From contig JAAYIF010000011.1 of the NCBI GenBank assembly GCA_012523575.1, positions 1 to 58,278 on the forward strand: a stretch of 58,278 bases of DNA. The letters are read 5' to 3'. Source of the DNA: Clostridia bacterium. Lineage in GTDB: Bacteria > Bacillota > DTU086. Positions 46,029-54,730 of the stretch are shown in pieces (the first letter of the stretch is position 1; every line of letters begins with the position of its first letter). Made by a program: the position numbers and the translations under genes. Under the pieces are notes generated by a model, which saw only the letters and a list, made by a program, of their open reading frames with translations, ran no database searches and was not told the origin of the DNA.

Positions 46029-48378
46029 TCTTATGCCACCTCCAATAAGCCACCAATGCCTGCCCCAGACTAATACCTCCGTCGCCAAAAGGCACTTCGG
46101 TATGGGTTAGGACACGGTAATTCCTTTCTTCAAGGCTGCTTATTGCCCGGGTCAAAATGTATTCGTTATGGAAAACGCCTCCGCTTAAGGCAACCGTTCT
46201 TATGCCCGTTTTACGGCTGATTTTTTCCACCGTGTCCACTATGGTTTCAATAAAACTATTGTGAAATTTTGTGCTTATTTCTTCCCTAGAAATTCCCCTT
46301 TCCCAGTCAGCCACCATCCCTTTTATTATACCGCCTGGGTCAAGGATACAGGGCTCTTCTTCTGGAAAGTCCTTAAGCATGCTGCCATAGCTTAAATCCG
46401 TCTTTACGACCTTTCCTGCCAGCTCACCCAGCTCAATGGCCGGCTGCCCTTCATAGGTTGCCTCCTGGCACACCCCCAAAAAGGCAGAAACGGCATCAAA
46501 GAACCTTCCGGCACTGGACGTTTCGGGGCAGTTAATCTTGTTTTCCAGAATTTTAAGGGCCGTATCAATTTCCTTATCCCTGCGGAACCTTTGCTTGGCT
46601 ATTGCCACTCCCCTTTCTCCCAAATACTCCTTAAGGTAAGCAAAGGTAATGATCCAAGGATTTATAACCGCCCTTTCCCCTCCAATAAGGGGTATATATT
46701 TTAAATGGGCATGGCGTTTAAATTCAGTATAATCGCCGCTTAAAAATTCACAACCCCAAATCTTTCCGTCAAGGCCGTATCCGGTGCCGTCCATAATTAC
46801 CCCAATCACCGGCTCCTTAACGTAATTTTCCGCCATACAGGCAGCCATGTGGGCATGATGGTGCTGTACGGCAGTTTTTTCAAAGCCCTCCATTTCTCTG
46901 GCAAAGCGGCTGCTGTTGTATCCTGGATGCATGTCATAGGCCACTATTTCCGGTTTAACCTCAAGGAACCTTTCAAACTTAACAATGCTTTCCCTTAAAT
47001 TTTCCATGGATTCAAGGGTGTCCAGCTCTCCCATGTGTTGGCTCACAAAAGCTTCGCCGTTGGGCTTTAAAATGCAGAAGGCATTCTTCATCTCCCCGCC
47101 AATTCCCAAAACCGTTTTTGGCAGCAAGGGATCCACGGGCACATTAATGGGTCTGGGAACGTATCCCCTGGATCGCCGCAGAAAAGTTATTTTATTTTCC
47201 ACTACCCTTACCACGGAATCATCGTTTCTGTTCTCAATGTCCCGCTCGTGCATTAAAAAGTAGTCCGCAACAAAACCCAGGCTCTGCAAAGCTTCAGCGT
47301 TATCCTTTTCCAGTGGCAAGCCCTGGGGATTGCCGCTGGTCATCACCAGCAGCTTTATGTCCTCGTTAAAAAGCATAAGGTGTAGGGGAGTATAAGGAGG
47401 CATTACTCCCAGAGTCCCCAGATTTGGGGAAAGTTCTTCCGGCAGCCCTGTCCCCTGCTTTTTATTTAAAACCACTATGGGAGCTTCGGTCCCCAGGAAA
47501 AGTTTTTCCTCTTCCCCTCCCACAACGCAGTATTCCTTTACCACATCCAGGTCTCTTGCCATTACCGCCAAGGGCTTAAAGGGCCTGTTTTTCTTATCCC
47601 TGAGCCTTTTTACAGCCTGGCCATCAAGGGCATTGCATGCCAGATGGAAACCTCCCAATCCCTTTACGGCTACGATCTTTCCCTCTAAAATGGCCTCAAA
47701 AAATTTTTCCCTCCAGCTGCCCTGGATCTCATTCCCCCTGCTGTCCGTAAAAAAAACTTTGGGGCCGCATCGGGGGCAGGCTGTGGGCTGGGCATGGAAG
47801 CGGCGGTTTAGGGGATCGCTGTACTCATTCCTGCACTGCTCACACATCTCAAAGACGCTCATGGTGGTGTTTACCCTATCATAGGGGAAATCCCTGACAA
47901 TGGTAAACCTGGGTCCGCAGTTGGTGCAGTTGGTAAAGGGATACATGTAATACCTGCTTTGGGGATCAAAGATATCCCGCCGGCAGTCGCTACATACTGC
48001 CGTATCGGGAGGTACCAGAACATTTCCCCTTTCTTCCTTTTCGCTGGCTTTGATGGTGAAATCGTTGAAATTAAGCACCTGGGTTTCTTCTACACTGAAT
48101 TGGGTGATCCGCGCCAGGGGAGGAGGGTTTTCCTTTATCTCCCTAACAAAGGCCCTTAAGTTCTCCTCTTTCCCTTCGGCATGGATTTCCACTCCCTGGG
48201 AAGAGTTTAAGACCCACCCCTTAATTCCTAATTTTTCTGCCAAATTATGCACAAAGGGGCGGAAACCCACCCCTTGAACAATTCCCCTGCAGTAGATTTT
48301 AAGCGCTTTTCTTTCAGCAGGTTCCATTTTTTTATAACTCAATTTGCTTTTCTGACTTTGCTCATAAGCCATTGGCAC
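45991..48378 (-). CDS. hypF: Carbamoyltransferase HypF
   Basis: Uses carbamoyl phosphate and ATP to carbamoylate the HypE cysteine. Domains in order: acylphosphatase (GIVQGVGFRPFVHNLAEKLG, about residues 32-51), two zinc-finger motifs (CSDCRRDIF...CTNCGPRFT, CEQCRNEY...CPRCGPKVF), a YrdC-like domain, and the Kae1-like carbamoyltransferase domain (HHHAHMAACMAEN; GVIMDGTGYGLDGKIWG; LSGGVFHNEYI). The start is uncertain: GTG at 48378, ATG at 48372 (GAGG nine bases upstream) or ATG at 48327 (closest to the family N-terminus but without a clear ribosome site). The first two overlap hypB by up to 40 bases. Confidence 0.94.
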   Translation of the reverse strand: MPMAYEQSQKSKLSYKKMEPAERKALKIYCRGIVQGVGFRPFVHNLAEKLGIKGWVLNSSQGVEIHAEGKEENLRAFVREIKENPPPLARITQFSVEETQVLNFNDFTIKASEKEERGNVLVPPDTAVCSDCRRDIFDPQSRYYMYPFTNCTNCGPRFTIVRDFPYDRVNTTMSVFEMCEQCRNEYSDPLNRRFHAQPTACPRCGPKVFFTDSRGNEIQGSWREKFFEAILEGKIVAVKGLGGFHLACNALDGQAVKRLRDKKNRPFKPLAVMARDLDVVKEYCVVGGEEEKLFLGTEAPIVVLNKKQGTGLPEELSPNLGTLGVMPPYTPLHLMLFNEDIKLLVMTSGNPQGLPLEKDNAEALQSLGFVADYFLMHERDIENRNDDSVVRVVENKITFLRRSRGYVPRPINVPVDPLLPKTVLGIGGEMKNAFCILKPNGEAFVSQHMGELDTLESMENLRESIVKFERFLEVKPEIVAYDMHPGYNSSRFAREMEGFEKTAVQHHHAHMAACMAENYVKEPVIGVIMDGTGYGLDGKIWGCEFLSGDYTEFKRHAHLKYIPLIGGERAVINPWIITFAYLKEYLGERGVAIAKQRFRRDKEIDTALKILENKINCPETSSAGRFFDAVSAFLGVCQEATYEGQPAIELGELAGKVVKTDLSYGSMLKDFPEEEPCILDPGGIIKGMVADWERGISREEISTKFHNSFIETIVDTVEKISRKTGIRTVALSGGVFHNEYILTRAISSLEERNYRVLTHTEVPFGDGGISLGQALVAYWRWHKNVSVIAGEGFKH

Positions 48379-49001
48379 CAGGCCTCTACTCCTTGTCCCT
48401 TACTTGCAGCCATTGGGAAAATCTCCGCCCTGCTTCCTAAATTTTTAAGGTCCCTTTCCACTCTGTCCAGATTAAAATCCACAAAGTCAATAAGATCAAT
48501 TTTGTTTATGATTACAGCATGGGATTTTCTGAACATATCGGGATATTTGCGCACTTTATCGTTTCCCTCGGGGGTTGAAAGAACTGCCACCTTTAGGTCC
48601 TCACCAAAGCTGAAGTCCGCAGGGCACACCAGGTTGCCCACGTTTTCCACTATCAGAAGATCCAGCTCCTCTAAATTAAAGGAATTTAAAGCTCCGGAAA
48701 TCATCCGGGCATCAAGGTGGCAGGCCCCATGGGTATTGATCTGCACCACCGGAACCCCCCGGCCTTTCAGCCTGTTTGCATCCTCGGTGGTCTCTATATC
48801 CCCCACAATAATTCCCATTTTAAAATGCGGAATAAAGTATTCTAAACTTTTCTCGATAATGGTGGTTTTCCCCGAACCGGGGGAACTCATCATGTTAACC
48901 GTAAAAATCCCATGGGTGTCAAAAAGCTCCCTGTTCTTTTGAGCCCAAATTTCGTTGTTCGCCAGAATACTTGTGTTTAAATCAATTTTCTTTATAGTCA
49001 A
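48339..49001 (-). CDS. hypB: Hydrogenase nickel-incorporation GTPase HypB
   Basis: GTPase that delivers nickel with HypA. The 220-residue protein has the P-loop SSPGSGKTTIIEKS (around residues 39-52), GDIETTEDANRLKGRG, CHLDARMI, and NKIDLIDFV. It lacks the histidine-rich N-terminal stretch found in many HypB proteins. The start is TTG, preceded by AGGGAACGG and overlapping hypA by 20 bases. Confidence 0.95.
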   Translation of the reverse strand: MTIKKIDLNTSILANNEIWAQKNRELFDTHGIFTVNMMSSPGSGKTTIIEKSLEYFIPHFKMGIIVGDIETTEDANRLKGRGVPVVQINTHGACHLDARMISGALNSFNLEELDLLIVENVGNLVCPADFSFGEDLKVAVLSTPEGNDKVRKYPDMFRKSHAVIINKIDLIDFVDFNLDRVERDLKNLGSRAEIFPMAASKGQGVEAWCQWLMSKVRKAN

Positions 49002-49356
49002 CGGACCGTTCCCTACCTTTATAATATTCTATATAAAGTTCTTCCCCGCTTTGGATCCTTATGTCCACCCCACCGCACCGGGCACAGGAAAATTCCCAGG
49101 GATTCTCAATGGTGAAACAGCTGCCGCAGCTATTACACAGGGCCTGGGGTTTTCTTTCTTCAATTTTCAAAACTGCATCCTGCGCCAGGGGAGGACTGCC
49201 TTTAAAAGCATCAAAGGCAAAGCGCAGCGCATCGGGAAGTATGGAAGACAGACTCCCTATAACAAGCTTCAGCTCCGTAATCTCTTCTATATTGTTTTCC
49301 TTTGCGCTGGCCTCCAGGGTCCTTAAAACGTCATACATGAGGGCCGTTTCATGCAC
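48982..49356 (-). CDS. hypA: Hydrogenase nickel-incorporation protein HypA
   Basis: Nickel chaperone of 124 residues starting with the nickel site M-H-E (MHETALMYDV). The zinc site is formed by two CxxC pairs (ALCNSCGSCF and SCARCGG). AAGGAG lies 13 bases before the ATG. First of hypA-B-F-C-D-E, which overlap throughout and form one unit. Confidence 0.95.
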   Translation of the reverse strand: MHETALMYDVLRTLEASAKENNIEEITELKLVIGSLSSILPDALRFAFDAFKGSPPLAQDAVLKIEERKPQALCNSCGSCFTIENPWEFSCARCGGVDIRIQSGEELYIEYYKGRERSVDYKEN

Positions 49357-49369
49357 CGCTCACAGCTCC

Positions 49370-50104
49370 TTACGAAGTTTCATCGGCAACGAATTTATAG
49401 CCCACACCCCAAACGGTATGAATATATTTGGGGTTGGAAGGGTTCTTCTCGATCTTATCCCTTAAACGGCACACCAGCACATTGATGGTACCAGGATTGC
49501 CGGTGTAGTAATCCTCCCAGACCTGATTGGAAAGCTCTTCCCTGGTAAAAACCTGATTGGGATGGGTTGCTAAAAACCAAAGGAGATCAAATTCCTTTGT
49601 AGTAAGTTTTACAGGCTCCCCTTCGATGAGAACCTCACGCTTTTTCAGGTCTATCTCTAATTCCCCATGGGTAACCTTGCTCGGCACATTTTTTTCTCCA
49701 GTGCCGTTGTAAAATCTTTTTAAGATAGCCTTAATTCTTAGGGCAAGTTCCGTAGAGCTGAAAGGCTTGGTAACATAATCATCTACGCCCATGCGGAAGC
49801 CTACCACTTTGTCAAGCTCTTCACTTTTAGCAGAAAGAATAACAATAGGGATATCGCTTTCTTTCCTTATGGCAAAGCAGATGTCATATCCGTCGGCATC
49901 GGGAAGCATAAGATCAAGGATAACGAGGTTCGGATGCACCTTTTTCAGTAGCTCCATCCCTTCCTGCCCCGTAGCCGCTGAAAAGACCTGGTACCCTTCA
50001 CTCTTTAAAGATGCTGTAACTATTTTCCTTATGGTTTCATCGTCATCAACAATCAAAATTTTTTCGTTATGGTGATCACCTGCCGCTGCAAGCATAGGAA
50101 GCAC
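49370..50104 (-). CDS. OmpR/PhoB family response regulator
   Basis: A 244-residue regulator. The receiver has ILIVDDDETIRK, phosphoacceptor D64 in LVILDLMLPDADGYD and the lysine in YVTKPFSS. The winged-helix effector domain (about residues 138-243) shows KLTTKEFDLLWFLATHPNQVFTREELSNQVW and TINVLVCRLRDKIE...YIHTVWGVGYKF. GTG at 50104 follows AAGGAGGGGG; ATG at 50095 is an alternative. It starts inside the end of the kinase gene (29-base overlap) and lies 13 bases upstream of hypA. Confidence 0.94.
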   Translation of the reverse strand: MLPMLAAAGDHHNEKILIVDDDETIRKIVTASLKSEGYQVFSAATGQEGMELLKKVHPNLVILDLMLPDADGYDICFAIRKESDIPIVILSAKSEELDKVVGFRMGVDDYVTKPFSSTELALRIKAILKRFYNGTGEKNVPSKVTHGELEIDLKKREVLIEGEPVKLTTKEFDLLWFLATHPNQVFTREELSNQVWEDYYTGNPGTINVLVCRLRDKIEKNPSNPKYIHTVWGVGYKFVADETS

Positions 50105-50888
50105 ACCCCCTCCTTTTTGGGGCTTGTCTTATGGGAATAGTAAAGGAAACGCGGGTTCCTTTTCCTACGGCACTTTCAAGCCAAACTTTCCCCCCATGTA
50201 GCTCCACAAAGCACTTTACCACGGCCAGTCCAAGGCCCGAACCGCCGGGATTTAAAGCATCCCTTTTAGTAAAGAACTTTTCAAAAACCTTGTCCTTATT
50301 TTTCTCTTCAATCCCAACCCCTGTATCTTCCACGGAAACCACCAGCTGATCCTGCTCATTATCCACCCGGACTTTAATGGCTATTCTTCCATTTTGGGTA
50401 AATTTTATGGCATTGTCCAAAAGATTAAAAAGGATCTGTTCTATCTTTTCCCGGTCAAAATTTACAACGGGCACCTCATGGGGAACATCCACCACCATAA
50501 GCAGTCCCTTACTGGAAACAATGGAATCCACCTTTAGAACAACACTTTCCACCACTTCGTTGATGTTCTGGGGAGAAAGGTTCAAACACTGATATCCCGC
50601 TTCGCTTTTGCTTAAACTAAGAAGGGAGTTAATGGAATTCATAAGAATATAGCTGTTATTATATATGTCCTGCAAGCACTCTTTCTGCTCATCGTTCAAC
50701 TTTCCCGGAATCTCCTTTAAAAGAAATTCCGAAAGGGCAACGATTCTTGTCAGGGGGCTTTTTATCTCATGCCCCAGCACTGCCAGCTGATTGGCTATGT
50801 TTTTATTTCTGGAATTAATCATCTTCAACCGCTGACCGTTTATTTCTCTTTTATAAAGCTCATCCGCCTGCCGCGCCACAAAAGACAC
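50076..50888 (-). CDS. Sensor-less histidine kinase (possibly N-terminally truncated)
   Basis: A 270-residue cytoplasmic kinase. H40 in LGHEIKSPLTRIVALSEFLLKEI is the phosphorylation site of the HisKA domain. The ATPase domain has N box LFNLLDNAIKFTQNG, G1 box VEDTGVGIEEKNKDKVFEKFF and G2 GGSGLGLAVVKCFVELHGGKVW. There is no transmembrane helix or PAS domain. The frame stays open upstream of the GTG at 50888 (IFLGIQYPKYSKEEV precedes it), and that segment resembles the end of a GAF domain. GTG at 50879 with GAGG eight bases upstream is an alternative start. It forms a kinase-regulator pair with the downstream gene. Confidence 0.85.
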   Translation of the reverse strand: MSFVARQADELYKREINGQRLKMINSRNKNIANQLAVLGHEIKSPLTRIVALSEFLLKEIPGKLNDEQKECLQDIYNNSYILMNSINSLLSLSKSEAGYQCLNLSPQNINEVVESVVLKVDSIVSSKGLLMVVDVPHEVPVVNFDREKIEQILFNLLDNAIKFTQNGRIAIKVRVDNEQDQLVVSVEDTGVGIEEKNKDKVFEKFFTKRDALNPGGSGLGLAVVKCFVELHGGKVWLESAVGKGTRVSFTIPIRQAPKRRGCASYACSGR

Positions 50889-50988
50889 CTCTTCTTTGGA
50901 ATATTTGGGATACTGGATACCTAAAAAAATTATAACACAATTGTATATTTTTTTTAAATAAATTAAAAAAAGAAATAAAAAAATAGAA

Positions 50989-52101
50989 TCATGTCAAATT
51001 AAGGGTGTTCTCCATTTGCCTTTTTACGTCACTGTCCCTTTCCCTTTCCCACGCTTTACGCAAAAACTCCGCAGAACCTAAACCTCCCAGTTTCCCCACC
51101 GCCCATGCGGTATGGGCACGAACCAGAGGGTCCTCATCATATAGATGCTTTTTAATAAGGGGAACAAGCTCCCTGCCACCCGTATTCCCCAGGGCCACCG
51201 AGGCATTGCGCCTGATTATGCTTCTTCCGGCCCAACATAAAACAGTTCCGGAATACTTCTCTCGGAACTGTTCCTCCGTAATATTAAGAAGTTCAAGGAG
51301 TTTTGGAACAATTTCTTCCCCCGTATGGAATAAAGGGGATTTTTCTGCGCCGGCTCCGTTTTGGGGGCATACCTCCTGGCACACATCACAACCGTATACC
51401 CTATACCCCAGCTTCTCCCTAATATTAAAGGGAATAAATCCCGGAGATTGGGTCATACAGCTGATACATTTCCGGGCATCCAGAATATAAGGTTCCTTTA
51501 GGGCACCGGTGGGGCACGCATTTATACAGACTTCACAGCCGCTGCACCCATTGCCGTCTAAGGGTTTATCCTCTTCAAGGGGAATATTGATAATAAGCTC
51601 TCCAAGGAAAAACCAGGAACCATACTCGGGATTATAGAGCAGGCAGTTCTTCCCGTACCAGCCCACTCCCGCCCTGTACGCCAGCGCCCTTTCCGCAAGG
51701 GGAAAGGAATCAACACAGATGCGATACTTAAAATCCTCTCCCACCAATTGCTTTATAAATTCCCCGACTTTCGTCAGCTTGTCCTTCATTACAAAATGAT
51801 AATCCCTGCCCAAAGCATAGCGGGCAAAGATTTTCTCCCTGTTTTCTTCTCCCCGTTTCCAGTAGGGCATGCCAAAACATAGAATAGACTTAGCCCATGG
51901 AAAACTCGTTTTAGGACGGCACCTTTTTTCAGCCTGCCAATTTTTTTCAAAGGGTGAATCCAGTTTCAGGTTTCTGCGTTTTTTAAGAAGGGGTTCCAAG
52001 CATTCCATGGGGGCAGGGGAGGTTACACCGAAAATGGGAAGCCCGATACCGCAAGCAAAATCCCTGATCTTTTCTTTTAATATATCGCCCAACCCCTTCA
52101 C
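50989..52101 (-). CDS. queG: Epoxyqueuosine reductase QueG
   Basis: Last enzyme of queuosine synthesis in tRNA; a cobalamin and iron-sulfur reductase. The 370-residue protein has the catalytic region (VDSFPLAERALAYRAGVGWYGKN), ferredoxin motifs CSGCEVCINACPTGAL and CDVCQEVCPQN, and C-terminal HEAT repeats (about residues 275-368, LVRAHTAWAVGKLG). GTG at 52101 or TTG at 52092 may be the start; both are close to GGGGG-rich ribosome sites. It follows acuA on the same strand. Confidence 0.93.
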   Translation of the reverse strand: MKGLGDILKEKIRDFACGIGLPIFGVTSPAPMECLEPLLKKRRNLKLDSPFEKNWQAEKRCRPKTSFPWAKSILCFGMPYWKRGEENREKIFARYALGRDYHFVMKDKLTKVGEFIKQLVGEDFKYRICVDSFPLAERALAYRAGVGWYGKNCLLYNPEYGSWFFLGELIINIPLEEDKPLDGNGCSGCEVCINACPTGALKEPYILDARKCISCMTQSPGFIPFNIREKLGYRVYGCDVCQEVCPQNGAGAEKSPLFHTGEEIVPKLLELLNITEEQFREKYSGTVLCWAGRSIIRRNASVALGNTGGRELVPLIKKHLYDEDPLVRAHTAWAVGKLGGLGSAEFLRKAWERERDSDVKRQMENTLNLT

Positions 52102-52115
52102 CCCCTTTAAATCTC

Positions 52116-52772
52116 TTACGGGTTATCAAAGAGATAAAATTCCTCATCCTCCTTCCGGCATAAAGCCTCAAAGGCTTCAATATCCTCCCTGCCCACATTC
52201 TTTCCGATGCGTACCATAAGGACATTGGCGGGATGGGAATTTATCTCGGGATCGGTGGTTTCTTTGGGCTCCATGCCCACGCTGGTCATGACCGATTCCA
52301 GCATTTTTCTGTATTCCCAAATGGGAAGGCCTGTCCTTTCCAGGTCCCAATGCCAGTAATATTCTGTGGCAATAACTATATAATCCTCCATGGCACCGTC
52401 CATAAAGGCAACTTCCATGAGCTTCCTTGCCAAACCCAAACCCCTGTAGTTCCTACTTACTTCAATGGCCCCCAGCTCCAAAAGGCTTGGGATATTCCCT
52501 TCACTCCACCTTTCAAAAGGCTCAGGAGGATGAAAGGTCACATAACCTATTATAACATTTTTAAATAAAGCGATAAAAACCTGTCCTCCGGGAAGAGAAG
52601 CAATTTCCTTCAATGCTTCCTTTTGTTTACTGGGCCGCCTAAAACTGTCCAGTGTTTCGTCAATATCAAAACTGTTGATTTCCTCGGGGGGGACGGGGCC
52701 GTAAACGCGAACTTCCCCTTCAGGTAGTTTTACAGTACCTTCCCTTATTAAACCAGAGGTTTTTGAGGTCAT
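52116..52772 (-). CDS. acuA: AcuA-like GNAT acetyltransferase
   Basis: A 218-residue GCN5-related acetyltransferase. The acetyl-CoA motif is ELGAIEVSRNYRGLGLARKLMEVAF. In B. subtilis AcuA acetylates and inactivates acetyl-CoA synthetase AcsA, with AcuC reversing it; the acuC and acuB genes lie immediately upstream here, which supports the call. ATG at 52772 is preferred, with GGGAGG six bases upstream; a second ATG five codons earlier is in frame. No acsA gene is in the window. Confidence 0.9.
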   Translation of the reverse strand: MTSKTSGLIREGTVKLPEGEVRVYGPVPPEEINSFDIDETLDSFRRPSKQKEALKEIASLPGGQVFIALFKNVIIGYVTFHPPEPFERWSEGNIPSLLELGAIEVSRNYRGLGLARKLMEVAFMDGAMEDYIVIATEYYWHWDLERTGLPIWEYRKMLESVMTSVGMEPKETTDPEINSHPANVLMVRIGKNVGREDIEAFEALCRKEDEEFYLFDNP

Positions 52773-52799
52773 TTCAGCCTCCCTCATTTTAAAAAGCTG

Positions 52800-53951
52800 T
52801 TAAAAAAACATAACGGACTGCCTTAAAACCCTGTTCATGGTAATATTATTCTTCTCAATAATTTCTTCCCGTCTGGGGATGGGAGGTACTAAATCCGGTG
52901 GGTCAGACATGGTTTGGGGCAGCTTTTCTCCACTTATGCTCTCCCACTTTTTTATCCAGCTTTCGGGGAGTTTTTCTTGGGGGTCTCTCTGGGCAATTTG
53001 GCACCATAACAAAGCCCACGCCCTGGGCACCACCTGCCATATGTTGTACCCTCCGCCTCCCAGGGCAACCAAACGCCCCTCACACAATTGCTCCGCAAGC
53101 ATGTGGACCAGGCGGGGAATCTCTTCATAGCTCTTCATAGTCAGGGAGAGATGGGTAAGGGGATCAAGGTGATGCCCGTCGCATCCGTGCTGGCTTATGA
53201 TAATATGGGGTGCAAAAGCCCGGGCATTTGGGATAACCACCCTCTCAAAGGCAGAAATCCAAGACTCATCTTCAGTAAAGGGCTCAAAGGGAATATTAAT
53301 GGTGGATCCAAACCCTAAGCCGGTGCCCTGCTCGTAAATATCCCCGGTTCCGGGAAATAAATAGTGCCCTGATTCATGGAGGGAAACCACAAGAACATCA
53401 GGATCATCATAAAAAATATCCTGCACCCCGTCGCCGTGGTGGGCATCGGTATCGATGTACATTACCCTGATGTCGTATTTTTTCCGCAGATAGGCAATGG
53501 CCACCGCTGCATCATTATAGATGCAGAAACCCGAAGCCCTGTCCCTTTGGGCATGGTGAAGCCCCCCAGCAATATTTACGGCATGCCTTGCCTTCCCTTC
53601 CATAACGGCTTCCACCGCAGTTAAAGTACCCCCGGCAATTAGGCTGGAAGCCTCATGCATGCCCTCAAAGATTGGATTATCTTCTGTGCCCAGCTCAAAA
53701 TTTGTAAAATCACCGCCATTGGGGTTTCTACCGGCATCGACCACAGCATTAATATATTCCGGGGAGTGAACCAAAGCCAGCTCTTCCTCTTTTGCCATTC
53801 TTGGGCACATTATATCCTTTTCATCTAGCACCCCCATCTCGGTCAAAAGGTCATAGGTTATTTCCAAACGGATGGGGTTCAGGGGGTGCTTTTCGCCGAA
53901 TTTGTATTTTAAATAATCATCACTGTAAATAAAAACGGCTTTCTCAGTCAT
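52800..53951 (-). CDS. acuC: AcuC deacetylase (histone deacetylase-like)
   Basis: A zinc-dependent deacetylase of 383 residues with HDAC motifs GGLHHAQRDRASGFCIYND, VMYIDTDAHHGDGVQDIFY, and SQHGCDGHHLDPLTHLSLT; GGGGYNIW is near the C-terminus. It should remove acetyl groups added by AcuA. The start at 53951 overlaps the acuB stop (ATGA) and has GGGGAG seven bases upstream; the longer open frame adds nine codons. Confidence 0.93.
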   Translation of the reverse strand: MTEKAVFIYSDDYLKYKFGEKHPLNPIRLEITYDLLTEMGVLDEKDIMCPRMAKEEELALVHSPEYINAVVDAGRNPNGGDFTNFELGTEDNPIFEGMHEASSLIAGGTLTAVEAVMEGKARHAVNIAGGLHHAQRDRASGFCIYNDAAVAIAYLRKKYDIRVMYIDTDAHHGDGVQDIFYDDPDVLVVSLHESGHYLFPGTGDIYEQGTGLGFGSTINIPFEPFTEDESWISAFERVVIPNARAFAPHIIISQHGCDGHHLDPLTHLSLTMKSYEEIPRLVHMLAEQLCEGRLVALGGGGYNIWQVVPRAWALLWCQIAQRDPQEKLPESWIKKWESISGEKLPQTMSDPPDLVPPIPRREEIIEKNNITMNRVLRQSVMFF

Positions 53952-54604
53952 CTTTTTTCTCCCCAAAATTCCGGCCAAATTATCTCATAACCAAGCTTCT
54001 TAATATCATCAACAATGTCACTGGGATCAATGGTCTGCAGCCTTAGGGTTACCTCTCTTTTGCCCTTTCCCTTTTCTCCCGCGGGAAGCATAAAAATACT
54101 GATAATACTGATCTTATGCTTTGCAATTAACTCTAACACCTTCATCAGAGAACCCGGTTTATCGGGAATATTTAACCTTATGACGGACCCCCGCTCCAAA
54201 ACCCCCATCATTTCAACAAAGCAGAAAAGTATGTCTCCGTCCGTAACAATGCCCACCAGCCGGTTTCCCCCAACAACCACCGGAAGGCAGCCTATTTTGT
54301 TTTCATAAAGAAGTCTCGCTGCATCCTCCACCGTATCTAGGGGGTGAACGGTGATTACATTGGTAACCATTATATCCTTAACCTTGGTTTTCTCCAGCAG
54401 TTCCAGATCCATGGAAGCCAGCACCGAGGGGCTGACATCCCTCAGGTCGCGGTCGGAAACAACCCCCTTCAGGACATTCCCTTCAACAATGGGAACATGA
54501 CGGATGCGGTTTTGCCTGGCAATTTTCAACGTATCCATAACCGAATGTTCCGGGGTTGCAGTGATCACTTTGCGGGTCATTATATCTTCCACCAGTACCG
54601 GCAT
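53948..54604 (-). CDS. acuB: AcuB: CBS-pair and ACT domain protein
   Basis: A 218-residue protein with two CBS domains (residues about 8-60, VMDTLKIARQNRIRHVPIVEGNVLKGVVSDRDLRD, and 75-130, VEDAARLLYENKIGCLPVV) followed by an ACT domain (about 142-215, VIRLNIPDKPGSLMKVLELIAKHKISI). Such pairs bind adenine nucleotides and amino acids; the role of AcuB in acetoin/acetate use is regulatory but undefined. First gene of acuB-acuC-acuA. Confidence 0.92.
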   Translation of the reverse strand: MPVLVEDIMTRKVITATPEHSVMDTLKIARQNRIRHVPIVEGNVLKGVVSDRDLRDVSPSVLASMDLELLEKTKVKDIMVTNVITVHPLDTVEDAARLLYENKIGCLPVVVGGNRLVGIVTDGDILFCFVEMMGVLERGSVIRLNIPDKPGSLMKVLELIAKHKISIISIFMLPAGEKGKGKREVTLRLQTIDPSDIVDDIKKLGYEIIWPEFWGEKR

Positions 54605-54698
54605 GGTTTAGCCCCCCTATTCAAAAAACAATTTAAAATTGTTAAATTATTATAAAGGTTTTTAACTCAAATTAATAGATATTTTCTTTAAAAGACCT

Positions 54699-54725
54699 AA
54701 AAAAATGGGGCGTTTTTTCGCCCCA
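54699..54725 (-). terminator. Terminator of the PQQ-like protein gene
   Basis: TGGGGCG, six-base loop, CGCCCCA followed by seven T on the minus strand, about ten bases after the stop codon. Confidence 0.92.
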
Positions 54726-54730
54726 GATTT

